A DNA stretch of 64,000 nt from Gremmenia infestans (lineage: Eukaryota; Ascomycota; Leotiomycetes; Helotiales; Hamatocanthoscyphaceae), in NCBI GenBank assembly GCA_032629725.1, contig JAFEVB010000038.1, positions 310,001 through 374,000 of the forward strand. The letters are read 5' to 3'. Position 1 is the first letter of the stretch. Every line of letters starts with the position of its first letter. Of the stretch, positions 34,076-48,245 are shown piece by piece. Made by a program: the position numbers and the translations under genes. The notes beneath the pieces are model-generated. The model was given only the letters and a program-made list of their open reading frames with translations. It had not been told where the DNA came from and did no database searches.

Positions 34076-37000
34076 TCTCTTTTTCTACTGGTTTGTGTGT
34101 GTTATATATAGAAAACCGCGCAAAATGGTTGATGGATGTGTATCCCGATCTTGAAATCGCGCATTTGAGGTCTCGAAGTGGGGACGATATCTCTTCACGT
34201 GACGCGGATTAAAATCGGATCTAAAGCTTGGGTCTTTAGTTCCTGTCCTTCATACAATAGAAGTATGTCTATAGTATAATTAACTGGTATATTTCACTTT
34301 TCTGATTCTTACTGTAGCTCATTTTACTTGGTTTTTCATTTAAGAGCAATGGCCCTCCACGCACTGTACCCCTTTTGCTTAAGCGAGAGGGTAGAGGTCA
34401 AGCTTTGTACATCAAGGTACTAACTGAATGTCACATTTGCGAGGAGCCGATCATAGAATAGCTGTGCGGAATGTAAAGAGGAAGAAATTTGAAGCAATAA
34501 TCAATTGTACTGCGCCCCATTTCCTTAGAATAGGACCCGAAGACGACATCTTGTAAATAGGGAACCAGCTCGTAGACACTATCCGACGTATCCGTAGATT
34601 CAACAGTCATCCATCCGGCCTACGAATTGATGGAATACTGTCTGGAGAGTACAGGCTTTGACAAGACGTCCAGCCACAATACTACTCCGACTGAGGGAAG
34701 GCTAAATATGTGTATGTAAAGGACAGTTCCCATCATACTTCGAATCGAAGATACCTGCAACTTCGGTCAATTCATTCGATAGCCTCGCTTGTAGTTGAGG
34801 GACTATGACGTTCGATCGAGCAGATCACCTCATCCTGGCATGTATCAAAGGATCTTTTCTGACAATGCCGCTGGAAACTTGGTGATCATCCCCGACTTAG
34901 TGGCGGCTAGTATTGTTGTTCTAAAGGATAGCACGACAGGTCTTCTGGGCGAGCAAGCCGTAAGCGTGAGTATTGAAGACGTAGGGACGGCACTGAATGA
35001 TAAGACTGTGGGTGCTATTGGACAAGTGAAATGCAGAACAACATACTTTAGAGAATTCATCTAAGCCCCATATAACATTTGAGAATGCTCACCGTGATAG
35101 CGTTACAGGTAAAAGTGCAGGACTTAAGCCGAGCGGAAGAGATCTTCACTTTATTGCTGTACCGCGTCCCCTGGAAATCATCGACTTGAAGCACTTTTCG
35201 TGTCCTCTGCTGATAACCTTTGCAGTTAGAGTGTGGCGGTCTTCTTTTCATCCACTAGAGAAATAATGCTGCAAACATCAGTTCACGGGAAAGTCATGTG
35301 GAAGCTACAAGTTGAAGGTATACCTGTTGCTTGAGTGAATTCATTGGACCGACTCCACCAACTTCTCTGGACCTGCTTCTAGGCCTATTTCTAGCGCTTA
35401 TACTCATTGCATTTTCTAACTTTATTAAAGTGTTTTCCGCAGCTAAAATTGTTCCCGTTTGGAGCTACTGCTCATAAAAGACTTTATGCCGTGCCGTCTT
35501 CTTAGTATGCCCCAAAACAATCTTTACATTGCCATGTTGAAGAATACAGTGGCAAATATTAATTCATGCTATGGTACGTAACTTCTCCGAAAAGAGTTTC
35601 GGAGTATCTCAAGGGTATTGCAGCTCCGATGATCGAAACGGTTGAGTCGGGAGACTCACCACCAGTGTCTGATTCAAAGATGAGGTTAATCTGGAAACTG
35701 TTCCCAGAATAGGAAGACACATGAAAACTTATAGGGAAGATTTCCATATTGCAATGCCTTTTTGCACAATAGGCGTTTCGTATCAAATGTCTTCGTCCAG
35801 GTTTTAAAGCTTGGTGTTGTTTTAACGTGAAAAGCTTGTCAAAGAGGTTTTTATTCTAGAATTATGCATATTTATCCTCACGGTGTGGAGTTTCAGCGAT
35901 CGAAACAAATCTCTCTTGATCGTTTGAGAGGGCTATAAGCAGACATCCGATCCGCTATTTTGATGTTATTGGGATCTGAGCACATTTATGAGATGATCCC
36001 TTGCATATGTAATTGTTTGAGAAACTTCAGAGGATTGAAGGAGTTATTTATAGGAAATTATGATCTCTTCTCCAGGAAGATGAGATTGTTGATGTTTCGA
36101 AGCTTGGACCTGGTTTCAGCTGTTGGCCACGAGGGCGTTACGGGATAAGGCTGATACACGAAATGACATGTCAAGTACAAAACTTAGGACAAGCATGAGA
36201 TGAGTTTGGGGGAAGTAGTCCGGATAGATCTATATTGATAAAACGTCATGCTTTATCAGATTATCAGAATTGTTCTGACTGACTGGCTTTGAAGCGATAT
36301 TGCAACACGGCCTCCAGGAAAGTTGCATTTGTGAGATAATATTTTGAGATCAGAAGCTGCAATCATCGACATAGGACTGCCTGTGTTTGTTCTAGCGATT
36401 CACTAAAGTTATAAATGCCCCAGTGAAGGCCTAGTGAAAGCCAAGAATTGTAGGAATGAGTAGGTGCTTCGGAGTCCGTATGTGACGACTTCGTGCAAAG
36501 CGCAAACTAGACTAGACCCGGGCCTTCCACCAAAGAGGATCTCCCGAGGGATTGGTGTCCGTGCTCCTTACCAAACTCTCATAGAAATCGGTTCAAATTT
36601 CAACTTACCGAGAAGTTAAGATTTAATATATTGCACCTGCAGGAGGACTCGTCACGAGAATGAACTCTACCCCCACGCCGTAGAACCCCTCCTATCAGTG
36701 ACTTTTTACCGTCACCCACAGGCTGTAGTTTCGGTGATTCTATTTCCCCTACCTTGAAGTTTACAAAGATTAAACCGAGGCCGAAAGGGGTGGGATATTT
36801 TCTAAGCGACATGGTATATTCTGTCTAACGCCACCAATATTTTGGGCCTTGAAGCGTACAGGGAATGATGCAGGAAGATCCGGGGTATTACTTGCTTTCC
36901 ACGCTCCTGTGCGGCAGAAAAAGAAATAGAAACAAAGGTCAGCCCGGATTCAGCGTTCAAAGAAGCAAATAAAACGCAAAATCAAGAATACAATAATTGC

Positions 37001-40000
37001 TATAAGCGAGGTGGTCAAATAGAGTATGATTATCATATTTCAGATTGGCGTAGGGATTTTACTCAGGGAGAATCATAACCTTGTACCCCGCTGCGAGAGA
37101 ACGCTGGGCTTGATAGGAGTGACAGTGGTCTCTGGCATGCATTATGCATTTTAAAGGCATTTGAAGAGGTTTGGACCAGTAATTGTACTGTAATTACGCC
37201 GAGAGAAAGCTCTGATTTGCAGAAAGATAGAAGTGTTCTTCTGTGCTGTGACTTTACACGGGCCCACGAAGTGCCTGCTGCAGACTGCAGGCTTTTGCCA
37301 GTTCCATTTAGACAAGAGCGGCCGTTGGTATGTAAGAGTTTGCCTTCCAGGCTTTGGTCAAAGCGAAATCTTGCTCTGGATGTAGATATGCAATTGGTAT
37401 CCTTCAGAGTCGATAAGCATGAGTAGGTTGTAGCTTTTCTCTACGGTACCTCCGCCTCAACCTTGGTGAGAGATACATTCTACCAACGTTCCTCGATAGC
37501 AGGATTGAACGAGGGAAACGAAACGTGAACGAACTCGAAAGAGAACTTCGTGATCTTGTTCTTATGATTATGTGGTTATTTTCTCTATAATAAGGATCTC
37601 CAAATAACAGATTAGTCTTTGCAATTGCGGATGCAAGAAAATAGCCGGAATAATAATTACTAGTCCGCAGGCAAGATGATCAGTGGATCCATTGCAAGCA
37701 GGGGTTTGACTGACTCGTTAGTCGAGGAAGGATGATCACCAGATCTAATCTGGATGTGTCTTTAAAGATCCTATTATTCCATGTCGAAACTTCTGAATGG
37801 GATTACTTCGCCGGCCTTGTTCGGGTGTTCATCCCGCGGCTTGTGCATGCCTAGCCCACGTTGAGATGCTTGACTACGGCAGGATACGTTACAACGGTAG
37901 CCGCATTAATGTATAATAGGCGTTGATATAGGTCTGGATGTCGAGGGGCAAGGTCTGCGTCTTGAACGGCCACGCCGAATATACTTAAAGGAGCGTAATG
38001 CACCACAACGCTGCCGTCCTGACATGAAGAGAAAAGGAAGTCGAGAGTTGCGCGAATCCAGAAGAGACAGAATTGGATGCTAAATTAGCTAGGCTCCTGC
38101 TCTCAGAAATAAGACATTCACACCTCCGTGGGCTAGGCGCTCTGATATCTGATTCAATAGAGAAATCATTGCGGCATTTGCGCGTCGAGTTATAAAGTTT
38201 CTCACTGTTGGCAAAGGATAGTTCTCTCGGGCTGTTTATTTGGTTCAGCAACTCGAAGCGCCTCGGCTAACCCCATAACCCGGAACTCATTGCTAAGTGA
38301 GGTCTGAGCTCGATCCTCCTCGAGCGGTGATTATCGAGTTCGAGATGAGGGCAGAAACATTGAAGCGGCCCCATAGTGAGAGAATACGAGTAACTGTACC
38401 CGCGTTGAAGCTACAGGTGTAGCCATATGGACGAATAGGATACTCGAAAGTGCCGTTGACTTGTCGGAAAGTACTTGTGTACATCCTTCGGCTGACCGGC
38501 CACGGCAGATTTGGAGCGTCGTACGAAGTAACTTTAAAGATACTTTTCGTACAGTAAGCAATAAGCAAGATTTTCCGGATGATCGCTGTCCCCTGTTAAC
38601 CACTATTCTCTCCTTGCATTGATCCTGGGTGAACATCATATATCCAATATATGCAGATAATATGCCTGGAGTCTCCTGGTACTTGTTGTGCAACCACATT
38701 GTAGACCACGTAGCATTTTACTCGCGTGCTCTGCGCGTGTCATACAGAAATATAGTACTTATTTGAATCAAAAGTTAAAGATGGAAAGCGGCCTTGTTGA
38801 AACGTGGAGTCTGAACGTCTGCCGTTTGTGGCGTACGGGAAAATCTATTTCGTCCAGCCAAAGGGAGCTCCGTGCAGGCCTGGGGTTACGGGGCATGGCT
38901 TCCTCTTACGGGCGCGTGCATCATGAAATTGCGTGGAGGTGCTCCTTAGGTATGTAACCCCTTTGGACTTGGCCATCATTCAATACGGAGTAAGCAAATG
39001 TCCAAGTCTGATGCGGCTGCATACAAAGGAAGCAGTGATATCTTCGTAAGAACAATCGCATAGAGAAAGCCATGCCGACGGATGTGCCGTCCTGGGGAAG
39101 CTTTAGGATTAGGAAACCCATGTGGCTATCAAGCTTATTCCTTGTGTCGTGAACCTAAAAAGCTGTTAGGGGGTAGGGGTGTCGAGGGCTGGGATCTAAG
39201 GAACTCCCTGTAAGTTTAGACCAACCGCTGTCGAGCGATCTGATTTTCCGCGCCGATGACGACGGACATCGTAAATATCGTACGTTTATACCTCGGCTAG
39301 TAATATAATAATAGCCACCCAATAGTAATGAGTATATTCAAACTAGATTTATGGAGTATACGAAGAACTTCATACTAGCAGACAGATTTGACCCAAAAAG
39401 GAATACATGTTCTCACTGGGACTAGAGTATAGTCTTGAGGTATTTGTCTCTTCCTATCTGTAGTTTTGGTGGTGTCAGTACAGCTTAAGACCATTATTGT
39501 ATTGGATCGTGGGTGTGGACGTGCACTTGAGCATAGATGTGGACGAAAATGCCAAGCACCCCACTAATACCACCCTCATGAGGCTTTGGGATGGCTGGGA
39601 TGTACTCCGTATCGACAACGACAGGCTTCTTGCAGCAAAATCATCTCCGAACATACCACGAGGCGACAAATCCCATCACACTGCATTGCGGCGACATGTG
39701 TGCCATTTTCAATGCAAGCCGGGCTCGGTGGAGAGTGGGGTGGAACTCCGTAATAGGGGTTCAGAACTTCAGACAAGAAGGACGCAGGAACTTACCGTAG
39801 AGAATTGTCGTTCCACCATGGCCGCAAGAAAGAGCGCGTTGGCTATGTCTTGTCACAGCCGCCGTTGCCTTTCTTTTGTTCACAACAGCGAAAGCCTCAA
39901 AGCTGCGGGAAAATCATGCAAATTTGGGCACGACGCGCGCCTCAAGCGAGAAAGGCTTTGCCAAAGAACGAGCGCGAATTGACTGCAAAATAATGGGACG

Positions 40001-42623
40001 GCATCCTAAGATACCGGCAACTTTCCGAAATTTAAATCTGCGATGATCGATCTTTGTGGATATAAATATTTCAATAGCGCTGTTCTTATTGGCTGGGAAG
40101 CCAGAACGCATTAGGACTTGAGCAGATCAATGTTGCATCTTGCCTGAAAGTCGAGTTTCAAAGCCGATCAGATTAGAACTGACAACATGAAATTTGAGCC
40201 TCCTGTTGAAGAGGTCAATGCAGAAAACCAGCATTGTATCGCCTCTCTTGCAAGCTGCACTATGGCAAAGCGTTAACAGAGTGAAGATACGCCGTAAAGC
40301 CGTATAGAGCAGCAAAGGAGCGCTACCGGTTGCGTCCACCCACCCACCATGGCAAGGCTTGCAGTCATTATTGAGTACCGGTAGAATTGTAGCGTGTGTA
40401 ACTTTAAGCTAGCTTCGAGAATCATCTTCACGTCTGTTCAAGTTCTGAGTGGCTACCAGTCAGGGAGGTCGCAGAAAGCCATGCCATGTTCCGTTGCACC
40501 TGTCAGTGACTGATCTGCATTACCCGAGCATCAAGGATCAACATGGCGCTTTTTAGCGCACCGACAAAACCTTCAAAGGGCATGGGTGTCATGGATCCCC
40601 GACACGGTGGGCTGTAACAAGGGCATCCGACTCGACTCGACACCTTATGCTGGCCTAGGATGTGCTCAGGGATCATGTAACCGACGAGCTGCCTGGTAAT
40701 ATGACGGGAAGTGGACGACTGGAACAGTGAAAAATGCATGAATGCCTGGCGACAAAGTTTATCGAGTCTACGACGATGGTGGTGCGTACGAGTACGAGCG
40801 AGAAGCGGCATCATGAGACTACTGAGATCTCTACCCGCTTGGCTTTAAGGCTTCAATAGTTCATCGCGATGTTTCTTCAGTGTCAAAACCACTAATGGAG
40901 ACAATACGAAGTATATTGGGCTTGAAAATAGATGCTGCGAACCGAACCAGAGGTCTTTCTCCCAAATCCCCAAGGTTCCATGCCTTCCCGCGCCCTTGCG
41001 CCGGGAGGATCCAACGGTGGCAAACGTGGCTGACAGCTGGATCAGCAGCAAGAAAAGTGGATAGCCGCGCCGACTTGCACTGTTCCAAGGTTCTAGAGTA
41101 ACACTAGGCACATGTCTAATTCCGACGGCTTTTTGCAGCCAGTTATCGTAAGCCAGATTTATACTTGGACCACTGAAAAGAATCAAGATCTACATCGCTT
41201 AATTCCTCCACGGTTGCTCTTGCCTGTCGAGTTCATCACCTAAGTATACGAAGTACCGTACCGTATTAGAGTAGTGAGGACAAGTGGTAAAAGGGAAAGC
41301 TGGTACCTCCCTCTTGTACACAGGTGTGTACTCGTTCCTGCTTCGTCCCGAAATGCAGTGCAGTTGACCGTTTGAATACTACATCAACTGTGACCGACCG
41401 ACGACGCCTGGTTTCTGTCAAAGTTTCTGACGATACTCTGCATCGTGCACCACCGCCAAGGGTACACCACCGAAATACCCTGCAGCTTATCGTTCAAACC
41501 CTGAAATACCACGGACCTTTCGCCGTTCAAGCGAGCACCCTACAGACGCCAAAGTGGCGATCGCTGGTCTAGGGCCGACAGGGTGGGATTGTAAATTTAC
41601 AGGATTTACCTGCCGCCTTTCCAGAAATTCGTCCAATATAGCCCAAACAGCTATTTTATCCTTACAAGAGCCTCTTCGCAAATGAAATACACTTTTTCTA
41701 ATCGAGATGCGGAAAACAAGATAGTCATCCTGAAGAGATTTTATTTTAGGCCTCGAAGACTAATGTCCAGAGACGAACTATCCCACATGTAGAAGTCATT
41801 TTCAAAAGAAGTCCGCGCATTGAACCAAAGCCAACATCATTTTACCATTTGCCGGCAGGGGCCCAGCTGCTGCAAGCACCAAGAACATCTGAGGTTTGCA
41901 GACTTCCGTCACCCTCGTCTCATGTGGCCCCTGGCTGGTGGTCAAGATCCTGGCTAAAACATCTCGAGGGGTTAGGCAGGGAGGCCCTGCAAAATCTGAG
42001 ATAGCTTACGCCTTGAACGGGTTATACTCCGAGGCACGTCTGCATTGAACCAGCACTACAAACAAACCCTAGCTGACCGAGACGTGCTCATTGTTTTGGG
42101 GGTATCCACGACGGGGGCTTTTCAACGGTCCGCATCTACATCCCTGGGCGCTTCCCCGGGCATCTGGAAAATCATCACTTTGGACCACCAGATCAAGCAC
42201 AAAGTACCGGACAAGACTAGCTATCATTAAGCCCCATACTGTACTGCTCCTGATACTTGCTTGCCCACTTCTCCTCGGGGCATCTCAAGTCACAGTCCTA
42301 GTCCCGACCCACACCAATTTCTGAGACCATTATTATTCCTTTGATACCTGCCGGGATCTGGGTGGTGGATTCACTTGATCGCCGCCCACACATTGAACTC
42401 GGGAGATCTGATAAATATCATCGATCCCTCACACACCTCTGAAGCCTTGCATTCGCAGGCGTATTCAACCACACCAGGGTTAATTATCTTCAAGAACCTT
42501 AGGAAACATAAGACAACTCCAGACTTAATACTTAATCGTAGCATCGTCAACCAGCCTTCCTCCTGATCCGCTTCAGTCAACTCGAACGTCCTACTTAAAC
42601 CACCTAGAACTTGGATCCAGGTC
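34076..42623. other. Gene-poor block of 8.5 kb
   Basis: Between two divergent genes (Zn2Cys6 minus, C2H2 plus). I read all frames and recognise nothing. The largest open frame (39497-39982, 161 codons) overlaps frames on the other strand and shows no motif. A minus frame at 38293-38568 reads smoothly but is unfamiliar. The immediate 1-2 kb before 42624 is likely to be a long upstream regulatory region with C-rich leader. Exact TACGGAGTA occurs at 38984. No TE domain, LTR or terminal repeat was seen. Confidence 0.5.
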
Positions 42624-43831
42624 ATGAACCTCTCCAGTCTTGTTCACGCCGGTAGATATCAAGCAGGACAACACTTCCACTATTCTTCGCGACCGGAACA
42701 AGCGATGGCTTCATCGCTGATAGCAAACCCGTACACTGTTCAGGCAATGCCGCAAAGTCAAGGATACAAATATGTGACTGCACCACAACCACCTCCTTCA
42801 CCACCGGTGGACGAGACTTCCAAATGCTCCTTGCCATCAATCTCAAGTCTACTTGGACTCACAGAGGGCCAAAGCCCGCAAGAGCAAGCGCCACAACCAC
42901 AAGTACAAACACAAACACAGCAACAACCTCAACCTCAACCTCAACCTCAACCTTCTCAGCAACCAAGTAAGTGCCTGCGAGGAAAATTTTAGAGATCAAT
43001 ATAGACTGACCGCTACAGCATCGCAAACTGCAAGTGAATATCGACCCGGGTCGAGTCATCAACATTATGGACCATCTCCAGCCATGAGCACGCGGGGCAT
43101 TCTTCCGCCCACCCCGCCAATGCAGTCTGAAGCCGGCTTTGACGGGCGTCAATCACCTTCAAACGGGTCGAATTCAGGATACTCGGTAGCATCTGCACCG
43201 GGTTACTACTTCACCCCGCCATCAGTATCAGTATCGGCCATTAACAACGTCGAGCCGCACGCTCAACGCCAACACGTTCAAACCATGCCCCAGCGAAGGG
43301 TTTCCATGCCGGCGGCAACTATGGCGTACAGTCAAACACCATTCAATGGCCAATACGCCATGTCCCCTAGTCAGCAATCTATGAGCTCGTACTATTCAAG
43401 TCCCATGCAGCCAACACCGCCCCAATCGCAAATCTCAGGCCTCTACTACCAAAGACCTCTTCCTCAGGTATGCAGTATTTGAATTGGATCACTGATCACA
43501 ACTAACAACTCAATAGCAATACCCACCACCATTAATGCCCGTCTCAGTGACACTCACCCCCTCGTCAGGAGCAAACCCATGGCAACACCACCACTACATC
43601 TCGCCATCCTCGGCAGCATCGTTCCCACAGTCGCAAGACCGCTACATTTGCCAAACCTGCAACAAAGCTTTCTCCAGGCCGTCCAGCTTAAGAATCCACT
43701 CCCATTCGCACACGGGCGAGAAACCTTTCAAGTGCCCGCACCAGGGATGTGGCAAGGCGTTCAGTGTTAGAAGTAATATGAAGAGGCACGAGCGAGGCTG
43801 TCACAGCTTTGAGGGTGGTGCTATGGTATGA
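42624..43831 (+). CDS. C2H2 zinc-finger transcription factor with two C-terminal fingers
   Basis: Three exons: 42624-42966, 43019-43467, 43517-43831, in phase, 368 residues. The N-terminal part has a conserved-looking KCSLPSISSLLGLTEG motif (about residues 72-88), a Gln-Pro repeat encoded by CAACCT units (42927-42955) and a long Pro/Ser/Gln-rich middle with PPTPPMQSE. The end carries two classical fingers: C309-C312-H325-H329, linker TGEKPFK, then C337-C342-H355-H360. The finger pair and the SLPSISSLLG motif resemble a group of ascomycete regulators related to MtfA of Aspergillus, which affects secondary metabolism and development; I hold that assignment only tentatively. Start ATG at 42624 chosen; a later Met (MASSLIANPY, about residue 28) is the alternative. 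Nuclear DNA-binding role is firm; target genes unknown. Confidence 0.9.
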
Positions 43832-45862
43832 GATCTTTGCGGGCGCGAAAACAAGGCACGACAGATGCCTGCCTGTTCTAATGTATAAAGTACGATCTTT
43901 ACTTCTCTTTTTTTTTCACTTTGCGCGAAATGTGTCGCTTAGATACCCGTCGTTGGTTTTCATTTTTACAAAGTCAGGTTATGCATTATGGAAGAGGCGT
44001 TTTTATGACGAGTGGTTCGTTTTGGGCATTTACACCGGAGTTACATAATGAGAAGAGAGGGGCGGTATGGAGTATGAGGCGAGAGGACCGACATTATGGT
44101 TGGATGAGAGCAGGCATAGCATACACAAGACGAATGGGAACCGCGACGTTTTCTTGGCTTGCTTTGCATATGAGATTCGAAAGGAGAAGATTCGTTGATT
44201 TGATGGGCAAAGAAAGGGGCGATACCCAGATATGAGAACCATGAGGTATAGAGCGAGATAATCTGTATCATTTGTAAAATAATTGAGAGAAAACAATCAA
44301 ATCAATAAACAAACAAACAAATAAAGTAATAGAGATCATCGCATTCATTCACTGTTATGCTATCCTATCATCTCATCTCAGATCACTCCGTATTCATCGA
44401 GTCAGTGGTTCTGTGTGACGGTACCCCGGCCCCCCTTTAGCCATCCTCCCGAGCGGCGAGCCCGCCGCATTGGGTATGCTGACGACGCCTAATATCCAGC
44501 AAGCTTATATAATAAAATAGTTTCAATAGCATACCGTACTCCGTACAAGATTAGATAAAAGGGCACATATGAAGATCAAATCAGTAAAATATGATCCCGT
44601 CACCAGGAGCCCCATGATGCTGAAATTTCTACTCCGGGGATCCGTATAGATCTAATTTTATAACATCTACTACAAACGCACACCTTCATCCAAACTCACT
44701 AGGAACCACCCTGTTATCCACGCATCCGAATCTCCCATCGTCATGGCCATGGTACAGTAAGGCTGCCTGTGCCACTGGAGATTACCTATAGCTTGCTTAC
44801 TTGCAAATTACAAAGTTACGGAGTATTTGTTGCACGATACGATAGGTAAATTTATTCGACCCCAGCAGCGTCTAATCCAGGCCAGGACAGGCAATAATGC
44901 AGCCCTATTCTGCTTACGCTCCACCTCTGCCACGCTAAACGCTCAATGTCAGCCCATTATTGCGAAATCCAAGAGTCTAAGTCCATGCTAGCAAAGGGAT
45001 CTTCCGTGCGGGATGTGAATAGGTAGGTATTTACTAGATATAGTGTAGAGACTAACTAAGGTAGATTTACAGTACCTTATCTACTATAATTCTAACACCT
45101 AATCGCAATTTCCGTACAAACTAGAATAAACGGCCTGGCTTCTAGCGGAAGTATTATTCGAAGGAAAGGCTTACTAGTTCGTTGCGTGGACGGTTGAAGC
45201 AGACGTTGATAGCGGGGTATTCCTTGCTTAGAGCGTAGCGGACCCCACTATTTACAATACTGTACGGGGGGTATGTGATGTACAAGGAGCTTCGTACTCG
45301 TATAAAGCGGGATGTTGGAGGGATTGAGTTTCGAGCGTGGGCTGGGCTGGATGAACCTTGTAAGTGTTAAATTGTCGCGTGGAAAGGGAGGCTGAAAACT
45401 ATTGCTACTCGGAATTGCTACGGTATTGCTATGCATCTTTACTCCGTATGATTATATTTGGGGTTCATTTTATGGTAGGAAACTTGGGCAAACTGCCCAG
45501 AAAAGGAGGAGGGATCGTCTGGGCTTCGGCTCATGCGTGGAAGATCGAGCCGAGGAGCTTTGTGGTACGGATCGTCGGTGATCATTGGCGCGATACAAAA
45601 TAATCGCCGAAACGAGCTAATAATTAGCTATTAAATACCGATATAGTATGTGCCTTTTCCAGTCCATTACTATACTGTAGCTTATCGGAAAACAGGTTTG
45701 GTACCAGGTACCAGCTACCGCACAGTATTGTATCATCAGACAACCAAGCGCATGAATTGAAAACATCGACAGCAGCATCTTCCATACCCTCGTCCGAAGA
45801 CTTAAAAAGAATCCGAAACTTGACACTTCGGCTGATTGACACCTGCAAGCTTGGTTAAGGAT

Positions 45863-45889
45863 GGGACGGTGGGACGGTGGGACGGAGGG
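45863..45889 (+). repeat. GGGACGGT tandem, possible G-quadruplex
   Basis: Four GGG runs exactly eight bases apart, with ACGGT, ACGGT and ACGGA loops, fit the G3-loop1-7 quadruplex rule. Lies in a gene-poor stretch. Confidence 0.7.
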
Positions 45890-48203
45890 ACGGCACAGCG
45901 TGCATGAACCATCCGAGCGCCTGTGCCTGCGAAACCCCGGCGCAAATCATCTGCCGGGGTTGGAAACGGGCCGTGTTGCAGGAGGGCGAGGGCATTGCAT
46001 TGCGGTGTGTTTGGGAGAATAAATGGATTTTGGAGATGGAAGATGTTGCTTCCGTAGGTAAAAATAGATTGGAAGAGAGGTTGAGTACTAGTCTTGAAGA
46101 GAAAGAGAGATGGAGTGTGGGAATTGGAAGGGAAGGAAGGATTGAAGGGGCTTTTTGGGGGTGGAAATTGCGTTGACGGCAGATGAATTAGTGGATGTTT
46201 GGTCGACATCAAATTTTGGAATGGGATGGCATGGCTTGGACTGCACTGTGGCTCTTCTTGTGCATCTGGACTCTGGACATCTTTTGATCAGGCTGTTGGG
46301 TAGGGTATCGCAGGGTTTATCGGTGAGGCTGTGCATTCTGAACCAAGTAGAGCAACTCTGTCTGTTCGGTAGGTTAGCGAGTTGTATAAGAGAGTGCTGC
46401 CCTTCAGTTTACATTTCTGTTTGCCATATTTATTGATCTTTAGAATGACATCGAAAGAAAATAGTTGCAAAACAGTGTTCGGTAGCTGCCTTGGTCGTTC
46501 CGGTACCGCATGTCGAGGTCCTCGGAATTTGTTGCGTAGAAGATCAGTTTGTCGTGTGCCCAGTGAGATGAGAATGAGTTTGGAATATTGTTCCATGATG
46601 TCCTTTATGAACTCGGACATGAAGTCTCCAACAGGTTGAGTAGTTATTCTTCTCAAGCAGGTCGGAGCGGATGGGTTCTGGAGGACTCCCTGAGTCGGAA
46701 TATTCCTGGATATGAATCCTCAACTTTCTAGCATTTCTCGCTCGTGGCTATTGCAAGTTGCTGACCACTGATTCCAGCACATCTCCTAGATGTTCACTCA
46801 CGCCCGAGGAGTTGGTCGTACTTAAGATGAGGAGAGTTTGCACTTCTGGCCAGACAGCACGCATGTCTTCATCATTTTCGTCTCATAGCCGATATTCCCT
46901 GTTGATGCCGCGCCGATGCAAGCGTTTACATCATTTGTTCCGAAAACCGAGTGCCATAATCTTTGCCGGGGTTTGTGAAGAAGAGTCTGGCTCTCATTTC
47001 TGATTCTCCATCTATTTGACCAGCTCTGGTAGAGGGAACCAAACTTTAGAGAGTTCAGTACTTCGTTGAGAATTTGGTATTGCGACCTAACCGCTTCCAA
47101 TTTGATCATGCTACCGGAGTAGTCTGAGTCCTAGACGCCTGTTTAGTGACTATCCGTTAAAAGAGATGGATCCATTGAAGAGATACTGGTTGTCCAGCAG
47201 GAGAACCACACTCGTGGGGACATGCATGATCCGAAAATCTCAACTGTGAATTGGATCAATAGTAAAAGCTGTATGTATCGTCCATGTAGTGGAAGCAATA
47301 CTGACTTCCCATCTCGTAGATTCGTAAACCAGATTTTCAATCCCGAGGCTCTAATATCTGATTATCTCGTGCCGTCAACAAACAGAAAAGTTCTTCGCTG
47401 CCCAGGCGGTGACGTGTTTCATCGGCTTTTGTAGGCTGAAGCTGAAAGATCAACCATGGTATTTGACTAACTGGTGATCCTCAATTGGAAATATCACACA
47501 TTTGTGTAACAACTAAGACTAGTGACCGCTACAAACACTCTCCAGACTACTGGAAGAACCTTAGGTTGCTAGTAACGAGGTGAAAATGATAGGACATGAT
47601 AATTCTATTGGATGTATGCTCTGCCATTGCAACACTAGATGCTGGTCGCTAATAAGATGGGTTATTGACAGCTCTGAAATCCAAGTATTCGAAGTATTTC
47701 TTTCATGTGACAACGTGATGAATAATCAATTCCGAGAAACGCCGCTTGATGCTATAATATCCAAAGCGGCAGCATCTAATCCCTTAATTGAGAAGCCCAA
47801 AGCTCAATACAGCTAGTTCCGAGACTCTGTAGCTTCTTGCCAAATCAAGTGTATGATTTAACGTAAATGAGATTATGAGATAAACGAAACATTGAAGTCT
47901 TTGAAGTGACCCGAGCGATGCATGCTGCAGAAATAGATGCTGACAGAGATGCTGACATACCGGTCTGGGTAGATCACCTGCAAAGAGCAATACAAACAGG
48001 AGGGGCAACCTTCCTTTCCCGATATACCGGTAGTAGCCATACGGAATGAGATGTTCCGCATAAAAAGCAACATGAGGTCTACCGTCTAGACTCGTGCTGA
48101 CTCCGCGATCGATGAGGCTCAACTTGCCGTCGCGAGAAGGATTGGACCTGGCGATGATCAGGGAGATTGTGCTCCGCTACCCAATTGCATAGAGGCTCTG
48201 TTC

Positions 48204-48245
48204 GCTCTTACAGTACAGTACTGTGAGCAATTGTGCAGTAAGAGC
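48204..48245. repeat. Inverted repeat GCTCTTAC/GTAAGAGC around CAGTACTG
   Basis: Eight-base arms GCTCTTAC (48204-48211) and GTAAGAGC (48238-48245) flank a 26-base core that itself contains the palindrome ACAGTACTGT. About 700 bp upstream of the CNL1-like start. Confidence 0.6.

Noticed and set aside
39497..39982. 161-codon plus-strand frame in the gene-poor block
   Set aside because: Overlaps frames in other registers, mixed composition, no family motif, no convincing splice partners.
42918..42955. CAACCT hexamer repeat as a separate element
   Set aside because: It is the coding Gln-Pro repeat of the C2H2 regulator.
46288..47109. Minus-strand frames that read like protein (MSEFIKDIMEQYSK...)
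   Set aside because: Short, broken between frames, and no recognisable domain; at most a relic, so not listed as a gene.
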